Source: Myxococcales bacterium (lineage in GTDB: Bacteria > Myxococcota > Polyangia > Fen-1088). From it: 5,149 nt of DNA. The notes under the pieces are model-generated. The model was given only the letters and a program-made list of their open reading frames with translations. It searched no databases and was not told the origin of the DNA. Location of the stretch: positions 1 to 5,149 of the forward strand of contig PMBY01000298.1 in the NCBI GenBank assembly GCA_003153875.1. The letters are read 5' to 3'. A program made the position numbers and the translations under genes. The stretch's first letter is position 1. Every line of letters begins with the position of its first letter. Positions 1-5,149 of this stretch are shown here, piece by piece.

Positions 1-1476
1 GCCATGCGCCGCGAACTGACCCGTCAAGCGCTCGCATCGGCAGATGAGATAGCGGACGACATCAGGCAGACCCTGGAGCGCTTCGACGCCGATGCGGAGG
101 ATCGCGATCTGGCCATCGCACTCTCCAACTACATCAACCGGCATCCACGCATCCAGCGCCTACAACTCGTCATCGAGCGCGAAAGCGCGACGCGCATCTT
201 CGCCCAGCGAGGCGAGGCCACGGAGATCACTCGTCTCGGCGCCATCCCACGCGAACCCATCATCGGCCCCTACACCCGTAAGGCCACCGAAGGCGACGAT
301 ATACACGCTCTCACCAGAAACGTTGACCTCAAGGGACCTTGGACCGCCGTGCTGAGCATGAATTGGAGCCTGGGTCCGGTCCAGTCGGTCATCAAGGTGA
401 CGGAACGCTGGTCGCTGCTGCTGGGTCTTGGCCAGCTCTTGGTACTCATGCTGTTGTCTGGATTCATCATCGACCGCGTGGTCTTGCGGCGCCTCGACAC
501 TCTGGCGCGCGCCATGCGCGACGTGGAAGCCGGCGACCTGGATCGGCGAGTGCCGATGGACACCAACGACGAGGTCGGCCGCCTGTCACACGGCTTCAAC
601 CGAATGCTGGAGCAGCTTTCCACCGCCAACCGAGAGATCCACGCCTTCAACCAGCGGCTCGCGCGCGAGATTGAGATGGCCACGCAAGATCTGTCCCGCA
701 AGAACATGGCCCTCGAGCAACTCAATCGCCTGCTCAACGAACTGCGCCGGGAGAACGCTTCGAAGGTGCGCCTGGCCGCTCTCGGCCAATTGGCGGCGCA
801 GCTTGCCCACGAGATCGGCACGCCCTTGTCGTCGGTGTCCGGCCACCTGCAGCTGGCCTTGTCACAGCGCGATCTGTCCCCCAACCTGCGCGAACGCCTG
901 GACGTGTCCACGCGCGAGATTGCCCGCATTGGCCGCATCGTGCGCGACTACCTCGACTCCACGCGCTCGCTGGAGGCGGAACGCAAGCTGGTTTCCTTGC
1001 GCCAGGTCTTGAGCGAGGCGGTCGAGGTCACGCGCGGGGGCGAGCTGGGGAGCAACAAGACTCTGAACGTGGACGTGCCCGACGATCCGGCTGACTTCGT
1101 CACCGACCCAGGCTTGCTGCGACAGATCGTCATCAACCTGCTCTCCAATGCCCTGGATGCAGTGGAACAGGGCGGGCTGGTCGCCCTGACGGCGCAGTCG
1201 CAGGATGACCACGTGCTCATCACGGTGCGCGACACGGGGACCGGCATCGCACCCGAGGATCTTCGGCGAATCTTCGAACCGTTCTACACGACCAAAGGAC
1301 GGGGCAAGGGCACCGGACTGGGCCTCGCCATCTGCCGTGAATTGGCCAAGGCGCTGGGCGGCACCATCACGGTGCAAAGCACGCCCGGCCAGGGCTCGGC
1401 TTTCTCGGTGCGTCTGCCCCGCCACGCGCAGGCCGAACCAGCATCCCCACGGGCAGCAGCCGGAGGAGCAGCATGA
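1..1476 (+). CDS. Sensor histidine kinase (HAMP, HisKA, HATPase), 5'-truncated
   Basis: This is a membrane-bound sensor kinase that should autophosphorylate on histidine and pass the phosphate to the response regulator encoded next. Numbering from the first ATG (base 4), residues 1-135 look like an extracytoplasmic sensor segment. A hydrophobic helix spans about 136-160, a HAMP linker about 158-207, and a long charged coiled coil about 200-262 with no PAS domain. The H-box is HEIGTPL with phospho-acceptor His269. The ATPase domain has its N-box around Asn382, the G1 box DTGTG at 410-414, the F-box FEPFYTT and the G2 box GKGTGLGL at 434-441, so every catalytic motif is present. The first membrane helix expected before the sensor domain is absent, and the frame is open to base 1. 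The true start therefore probably lies left of the window and ATG 4 is internal. The stop overlaps the next gene by four bases. The overall plan resembles the NtrB/ZraS/AtoS group, but the signal sensed cannot be deduced. Confidence 0.93.
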   Translation, partial: AMRRELTRQALASADEIADDIRQTLERFDADAEDRDLAIALSNYINRHPRIQRLQLVIERESATRIFAQRGEATEITRLGAIPREPIIGPYTRKATEGDDIHALTRNVDLKGPWTAVLSMNWSLGPVQSVIKVTERWSLLLGLGQLLVLMLLSGFIIDRVVLRRLDTLARAMRDVEAGDLDRRVPMDTNDEVGRLSHGFNRMLEQLSTANREIHAFNQRLAREIEMATQDLSRKNMALEQLNRLLNELRRENASKVRLAALGQLAAQLAHEIGTPLSSVSGHLQLALSQRDLSPNLRERLDVSTREIARIGRIVRDYLDSTRSLEAERKLVSLRQVLSEAVEVTRGGELGSNKTLNVDVPDDPADFVTDPGLLRQIVINLLSNALDAVEQGGLVALTAQSQDDHVLITVRDTGTGIAPEDLRRIFEPFYTTKGRGKGTGLGLAICRELAKALGGTITVQSTPGQGSAFSVRLPRHAQAEPASPRAAAGGAA

Positions 1477-2843
1477 CCAAAATCCTGGTCGTCGAGGACG
1501 ACGCCGTCGCGCGCGACCTTCTGCGCGAGATCTTGAATGCCGAGGGCTTCGAGGTCGACGCCGTGGACGACGGTGCGCCCGCGGTCGAACGGGCGGCCTC
1601 GGGACGCTATGACCTAGTGGTTTCGGACATCCGCATGGAACGGGTGGGCGGCATGGACGTGCTGCGCGCCTTTTCCGAGAGGGCCCCGGGCACGCCCGTC
1701 ATCCTCATCACTGCGTTCGGGGACGTCACCGGCGCCATGGAGGCCATCGGACACGGCGCCTACGACTATGTTTCCAAGCCCTTCAACGTCGAAGAGCTGC
1801 GCCAGACCGTGGCACGCGCGCTGGAGCGCCGACGCCTTTCCGCCGAGGCGGTTGCCGCACCGAAGACGGGCGCGGCGCAGGTGGCCGAGATCGAAGGCAA
1901 GAGCCCGCGCATGCTCGATGTCTACAAGCTGGTCGCGCGGGTGGCACCCACGACGGCCACGGTTCTGGTGGTCGGCGAATCGGGCACCGGCAAGGAACTG
2001 GTGGCGCGCGCTATCCACAGCCGCTCGCCCCGCGCCGGCAAAGCGTTCGTGCCGGTGAACTGCACGGCCCTGTCGGAATCGCTCCTGGAATCCGAACTGT
2101 TCGGTCATGCCCGAGGGGCCTTCACTGGCGCGGTGGCCGCCAAACGCGGCCTCTTCGAAATGGCTAACGACGGCACCCTGTTTCTCGACGAGATTGGCGA
2201 CATGGGCCCAAAGATGCAGGCTCAGCTCTTGCGCGTCCTGCAGGACGGCGAGGTGCGGCCGGTAGGCGGCACCGAGTCCATCAGGGTTGACGTGCGCTTG
2301 GTGTGCGCCACCAACCGAGATCTGGAGGCGGACGTGAAGACGGGCCGCTTCCGCGAAGATCTCTATTTCCGCATCAATGTGGTCACCGTGCGCATGCCCC
2401 CCCTGCGCGAGCGCGCCGGTGACATCCCCATTCTGGTGCGCCACTTCTTGGCCAAGATCGCTCGCCGCGAGAGTCGGTCCGAGGCAAGCGTGTCGCCGGA
2501 AGCGCTGGAGGTTCTCTGTCGCCATTCATGGCCCGGAAACGTTCGTGAGTTGGAAAACGCCATCGAGCGCGCGGTGGCCGTGGCCAAAGGCAACGTGGTG
2601 CTGCCTTCGGATCTTCCCGTGGAGGTCTATGGCGGCTCGCCCGCGGAGCCGGGCGGCATCTTCGATGATCGCCCGACCCTGTCGGAGTTGGAGAAGCGCT
2701 ACATCGCGCTCATCTTGACGGAATGTGGCGGCAACAAGAAAAAGGCGGCAGAGCGTCTGGGCATTGACCGCCGCACGCTCTACCGGGCGCTGGAACGCGC
2801 CGGCGTGGCCGCGGGCAGCGACGACGACGGGGACGATGGCTAG
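1473..2843 (+). CDS. Sigma-54-dependent response regulator, NtrC family
   Basis: This 456-residue protein is a complete NtrC-type activator that should drive transcription by sigma-54 RNA polymerase once phosphorylated by the upstream kinase. The receiver domain (about 1-120) has the acidic pocket E8-D9-D10, phospho-acceptor Asp52, Thr80 and Lys102. The AAA+ domain (about 140-370) has Walker A GESGTGKE at 168-175, the sigma-54 contact loop GAFTGA at 215-220, Walker B TLFLDE at 235-240, a candidate arginine-finger region FREDLYFR at 293-300 and the sensor II motif WPGNVRELEN at 353-362. A Fis-type helix-turn-helix lies near the C-terminus (GGNKKKAAERLGIDRRTLYRAL), followed by a short acidic tail. 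The start is supported by GGAGGA at 1462-1467, five bases before the ATG, and by the ATGA overlap with the kinase stop. This implies translational coupling. Length and all key residues are normal for the family. It resembles ZraR/AtoC/HydG, but its target genes are unknown. Confidence 0.97.
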   Translation: MTKILVVEDDAVARDLLREILNAEGFEVDAVDDGAPAVERAASGRYDLVVSDIRMERVGGMDVLRAFSERAPGTPVILITAFGDVTGAMEAIGHGAYDYVSKPFNVEELRQTVARALERRRLSAEAVAAPKTGAAQVAEIEGKSPRMLDVYKLVARVAPTTATVLVVGESGTGKELVARAIHSRSPRAGKAFVPVNCTALSESLLESELFGHARGAFTGAVAAKRGLFEMANDGTLFLDEIGDMGPKMQAQLLRVLQDGEVRPVGGTESIRVDVRLVCATNRDLEADVKTGRFREDLYFRINVVTVRMPPLRERAGDIPILVRHFLAKIARRESRSEASVSPEALEVLCRHSWPGNVRELENAIERAVAVAKGNVVLPSDLPVEVYGGSPAEPGGIFDDRPTLSELEKRYIALILTECGGNKKKAAERLGIDRRTLYRALERAGVAAGSDDDGDDG

Positions 2844-2850
2844 TTTTCTT

Positions 2851-2913
2851 CCCCTGCGGGGGCTTCGGGACGGACAACCCACCCCGCCCACCCCGCGCGC
2901 TTCGCGCGCGCCC
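2851..2913 (+). repeat. GC-rich dispersed repeat, copy A
   Basis: This block starts eight bases after the response-regulator stop codon and is nearly repeated at 4865-4928 in the same orientation. The conserved core is 2865-2913, which by hand alignment matches 4879-4928 at 45 of 50 columns including one gap. It opens with TCGGGACGGACA, continues through a C-rich stretch and ends in a perfect 7-bp stem CGCGCGC-TTC-GCGCGCG (2894-2900 with 2904-2910). A second small stem, CCCC-TGC-GGGG, precedes the core (2851-2854 with 2858-2861). There is no T-run after either stem, so it is not a textbook intrinsic terminator. It may be a REP-like element or a transcript-end structure. I see no coding signal in it. 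Confidence 0.7.
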
Positions 2914-2916
2914 TCG

Positions 2917-3031
2917 TCACCACAGAGTGCACAGAGCACACAGAGGTCGGAAGGGAAAGGGTTCGGACCGGACAGGACTGAAGCCCTTCCTTTCCGGTCC
3001 GGCTCTCTGGCCTCTGTGAGCTCTGTGGTGA
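2917..3031. repeat. Palindromic intergenic element with CACCACAGAG arms
   Basis: This is a hairpin-forming element between two converging genes. The ends are an exact 11-bp inverted repeat, TCACCACAGAG at 2917-2927 and CTCTGTGGTGA at 3021-3031. Just inside is a second pair, CACAGAGG at 2939-2946 and CCTCTGTG at 3011-3018. A third inner pair is CGGACCGGA at 2964-2972 with TCCGGTCCG at 2993-3001. The left arm carries three ACAGAG units about nine or ten bases apart and the right arm two, so the arms differ by about one unit. From memory, similar ACCACAGAG-type motifs are scattered between genes of many environmental bacteria; I could not check this. No transposase, clear target-site duplication or T-run is visible. 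It could be a non-autonomous MITE-like element, a REP-type sequence or a two-way transcription barrier. Confidence 0.65.
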
Positions 3032-3053
3032 AGACGCTATCTTCCGGGCCGGG

Positions 3054-3920
3054 CTACAGCAGATCGAGGAACGCGCGGCCGGCGTGACTGAGGGTTCGGC
3101 CTGCGGGATACACCAGTCGGATCTTCCTTTCGGTCTGTAAGTCGGTCACGTGCACTTCGCGCAGCATTCCCTGGGCGATCTCCTCCTCGACACACATGCG
3201 GGGCAAGAAAGCCACCCCCTGGTTGCGCTGGACCATCTTGCTGATGGCTTCTACCGTGGGCATCTCCACATCCTGTCGCAGCGGGACCTTGAGGCGCTCG
3301 AACTGGCGCAGCACCACCTCCTTGTAGGGCGACATCTCGTTGTGAGCAATGAAGGTCTCTGCGCCTAGGTCAGCGACGGAAACTGAGCGCCGCCGCGCGA
3401 AGCGGTGCTGGGGCGAGACCACGCAGGCCAGGTGATCGGTGTAGAGGATGCGCGCGACCAGCCGGTCGTCCTGGGGCTCGTAGCTGATCACGCCCATCTC
3501 CAGGTCGCCTTCCAGGATCTCGACGGGGATCCGGCTGGATTGGCTGCGCCGAACCTGCACCTTCACGCGCGGATACAGCTTGCGGTAGCGCGCGATGAGC
3601 GGCAGCAGGTACAAGGTGGTCGATTCGTTGGCCCCGATGAACAGCCGTCCGGCACCGTGGTCACGCAACTCGGCCAAAGCCACGCCCAGCTCGACGCGCA
3701 GGTTGTCGAAGCGCCGGGCGTAGTCGAACACCACCTGGCCGGCATCGGTCAGTCGCGCTTGCTTTCCCGCGCGATCGATGAGCGGCTCGCCCACCTCGGC
3801 TTCCAGGCGCTGCACGGCCATGGAAACCGCTGGCTGGGTCCGCAACAGGCGAGCGGCCGCGCGCGAGAAGCTCTTTTCACTCGCGACAGCACGAAAGACT
3901 TCGAGGGTGTGCAAGTCCAT
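3054..3920 (-). CDS. LysR-family transcriptional regulator
   Basis: This 288-residue protein is an intact LysR-type regulator, usually a cytoplasmic tetramer whose DNA binding responds to a small-molecule coinducer. Residues 1-60 form the winged helix-turn-helix: the protein opens MDLHTLEVFRAVA, and the helix pair SFSRAAARLL / TQPAVSMAVQRLE is the usual signature. The effector-binding domain runs from about residue 88 to the end, starting at GRLFIGANESTTLYLLP. Its length is slightly short of the usual 290-310 residues, but both domains are complete. On the minus strand AGGAG (plus 3929-3933) lies eight bases before the ATG, supporting this start. The gene is divergent from the leuA-like remnant and converges on the two-component operon. 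Divergent placement suggests it controlled that neighbour and itself. Enterobacterial LeuO, also a LysR protein beside leuA, is a parallel in arrangement only. The coinducer is not predictable. Confidence 0.95.
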   Translation of the reverse strand: MDLHTLEVFRAVASEKSFSRAAARLLRTQPAVSMAVQRLEAEVGEPLIDRAGKQARLTDAGQVVFDYARRFDNLRVELGVALAELRDHGAGRLFIGANESTTLYLLPLIARYRKLYPRVKVQVRRSQSSRIPVEILEGDLEMGVISYEPQDDRLVARILYTDHLACVVSPQHRFARRRSVSVADLGAETFIAHNEMSPYKEVVLRQFERLKVPLRQDVEMPTVEAISKMVQRNQGVAFLPRMCVEEEIAQGMLREVHVTDLQTERKIRLVYPAGRTLSHAGRAFLDLL

Positions 3921-3944
3921 GGGTGAGGCTCCTGTTCAGGCCAG

Positions 3945-3974
3945 ACTATAAGAGGAACTGATGTAGATTGACAA
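3945..3974 (-). promoter_or_regulatory. Predicted sigma-70 promoter for the lysR gene
   Basis: Read on the minus strand, TTGTCA (plus 3969-3974) is followed after 18 bases by TATAGT (plus 3945-3950). Each hexamer matches the sigma-70 consensus at five of six positions. It lies about 25 bases before the lysR ATG, in the most AT-rich stretch nearby. The -35 box lies inside the dyad at 3967-3984, which fits autoregulation. Prediction only. Confidence 0.55.
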
Positions 3975-3984
3975 AGGAATCAAT
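3967..3984. promoter_or_regulatory. Candidate LysR operator, ATTGA-N8-TCAAT
   Basis: This is an exact 5-bp inverted repeat, ATTGA at 3967-3971 and TCAAT at 3980-3984, in the divergent region between the LysR gene and the leuA-like remnant. LysR-type proteins typically bind a T-N11-A dyad in such places. Here the matching T and A are 12 bases apart (T3969, A3982), a small departure. On the plus strand it contains a perfect -35 hexamer TTGACA (3968-3973), but no good -10 follows at normal spacing, so the leuA-side promoter may depend on an activator or be degenerate. Confidence 0.45.
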
Positions 3985-4040
3985 TCGCCAGAACACGCCA
4001 CGGTCACTAGACTGCGCCCACGTGAAAGGAACCCACCCCC

Positions 4041-4792
<752 letters not shown>

Positions 4793-4819
4793 GAGATCGA
4801 CGGGCAGCCATCTGAAAGT

Positions 4820-4940
4820 CGTGGCCGCGGCCGTGGCCGTGGCCGACGGTGATCACTCCGGCCACCCGCTTCGGGGCGTCGGGACGGACAGCCCACCCCT
4901 CCTTCCCCCGCGCGCTTCGCGCGCGCCCGTCGCGGCCACG
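4820..4940. repeat. Inverted repeat bracketing GC-rich repeat copy B
   Basis: CGTGGCCGCG at 4820-4829 is the exact reverse complement of CGCGGCCACG at 4931-4940. The pair encloses copy B of the dispersed repeat. The left arm sits in four hexamers of the form GYGGCC (4821-4844). Within the span, GTGATCAC (4849-4856) is a perfect 8-bp palindrome, flanked by GGCCG (4841-4845) and CGGCC (4859-4863). In GC-rich DNA a chance 10-bp match of such simple sequence is possible, so its meaning is uncertain. Confidence 0.4.
4865..4928 (+). repeat. GC-rich dispersed repeat, copy B
   Basis: This is the second copy of the repeat at 2851-2913, about 70 bases after the stop of the leuA-like remnant and in the same orientation. 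The core 4879-4928 keeps TCGGGACGGACA, the CCCACCCC segment and the 7-bp stem CGCGCGC-TTC-GCGCGCG (4909-4915 with 4919-4925). The leading small stem is present but altered, CCCG-CTT-CGGG (4865-4868 with 4872-4875). Stem conservation with changes in the preceding hairpin and the C-rich linker suggests that folded structure, not protein coding, is what is kept. No T-run follows. Confidence 0.7.
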
Positions 4941-5001
4941 TCTACTACCACGACCACGGTCTCGCCATGACATAGTCTGGAGCCGAGCGGTGCGCCTGAT
5001 G

Positions 5002-5032
5002 TAATATGGTCGGCAGACTCACTTCCGAGTCT
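5002..5032 (+). promoter_or_regulatory. Possible -10 box and leader inverted repeat before Hsp70 gene
   Basis: TAATAT at 5002-5007 is the only -10-like hexamer I see before the Hsp70 start; no convincing -35 lies 16-18 bases upstream. Just downstream is an exact inverted repeat AGACTC-N6-GAGTCT (5015-5020 with 5027-5032), placed where an operator or a leader hairpin would be. It is not the CIRCE/HrcA element, whose arms are TTAGCACTC and GAGTGCTAA. The octamer TCACTTCC occurs within it (5019-5026) and again right before the ATG (5047-5054). Confidence 0.3.
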
Positions 5033-5054
5033 TCAACCGCACACAGTCACTTCC

Positions 5055-5149
5055 ATGGCAGTCATTGGCATCGATCTGGGCACGACCAACTCCGTGGTCG
5101 CCACCGTGCGCGACGGGCAGGTGGTCGTGGTGCCCAACTCCCAGGAGGG
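5055..5149 (+). CDS. Hsp70/DnaK-family chaperone, N-terminus only (3'-truncated)
   Basis: Only the first 31 complete codons are in the window. They read MAVIGIDLGTTNSVVATVRDG and so on, which is the phosphate-1 loop signature (IDLGTTNS) of the Hsp70 ATPase domain, followed by VVVVPNSQEG where DnaK proteins usually have a similar strand and an N-x-E-G turn. Hsp70 proteins are cytoplasmic, ATP-driven chaperones of about 600 residues that work with DnaJ and GrpE. The start is set by the position of the signature relative to the N-terminus and by the lack of in-frame starts just upstream. I see no clear Shine-Dalgarno sequence; CACTTCC directly precedes the ATG. Main DnaK proteins often read IDLGTTNSCVAV here, so the Val at the Cys position and the VVVVPNSQEG wording leave open a secondary DnaK or HscC-type paralogue. 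Family assignment is secure, subtype is not. Confidence 0.9.
   Translation, partial: MAVIGIDLGTTNSVVATVRDGQVVVVPNSQE

Noticed and set aside
270..938. Long minus-strand open frame (222 codons) opposite the histidine kinase
   Set aside because: It lies wholly inside a gene with complete kinase motifs; its Arg/Ser-rich translation shows no domain and is what GC-rich antisense frames usually produce.
1614..2525. 303-codon minus-strand open frame opposite the response regulator
   Set aside because: It is a codon-bias shadow of the intact NtrC-type gene; its product has no recognisable motif and no ribosome-binding site was evident.
2851..2861. CCCC-TGC-GGGG hairpin as an intrinsic terminator of the two-component operon
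   Set aside because: The T-rich run (2844-2850) comes before the stem, not after it, and on the minus strand it reads as A-rich, so neither strand fits a Rho-independent terminator.
2725..3087. 120-codon plus-strand frame running from the regulator's 3' end across the repeat gap
   Set aside because: It overlaps the helix-turn-helix coding region out of frame, then translates the palindromic repeats, so it is not a credible gene.
3405..3926. 173-codon plus-strand open frame opposite the lysR gene
   Set aside because: The lysR frame has a full, family-typical sequence and a good start; the opposing frame has no recognisable domain.
5015..5032. CIRCE (HrcA operator) before the Hsp70 gene
   Set aside because: The arms AGACTC/GAGTCT and the 6-base spacer do not match the TTAGCACTC-N9-GAGTGCTAA consensus.

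Overview
The window is a 5.1 kb piece of a GC-rich (by eye, well over 60%) bacterial chromosome with densely packed protein genes. A sigma-54-type two-component system, a LysR regulator divergent from a 2-isopropylmalate synthase relic, and an Hsp70 gene fit a proteobacterial, myxococcal or acidobacterial-type genome, perhaps an uncultured environmental one. Nothing here fixes the phylum, so this is inference. There are no RNA genes, insertion-sequence transposases, CRISPR arrays or phage genes.

Layout. (1) 1-2843, plus strand: a two-gene operon. The first gene is a membrane sensor histidine kinase cut off by the left window edge. The second is an NtrC-family response regulator, and the genes share an ATGA stop/start. 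(2) 2844-3053: a repeat-filled gap between converging genes. It holds one copy of a GC-rich dispersed repeat (2851-2913) and a ~115-nt palindromic element with CACCACAGAG arms (2917-3031). (3) 3054-3920, minus strand: an intact LysR-type regulator. (4) 3921-4040: an AT-richer divergent promoter region with a good lysR promoter overlapped by an ATTGA-N8-TCAAT dyad. (5) 4041-4792, plus strand: a broken 2-isopropylmalate synthase gene (leuA-like). About 130 central codons are missing and the two remaining parts are in different reading frames. (6) 4793-5054: a second repeat-rich gap with a GTGGCC hexamer run, a second copy of the same GC-rich repeat (4865-4928) and a leader inverted repeat. (7) 5055 to the window end: the first 31 complete codons of an Hsp70/DnaK-family chaperone.

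How the genes work together. The kinase and response regulator should form a phosphorelay that activates sigma-54 promoters, none of which I could find in the window. The LysR protein probably regulated the divergent leuA-like gene and its own promoter. With that enzyme gene apparently destroyed by a deletion, it may now be a regulator that has lost its neighbouring target, unless the deletion is an assembly error. The points most worth following are the leuA deletion joint and the two families of intergenic repeats.
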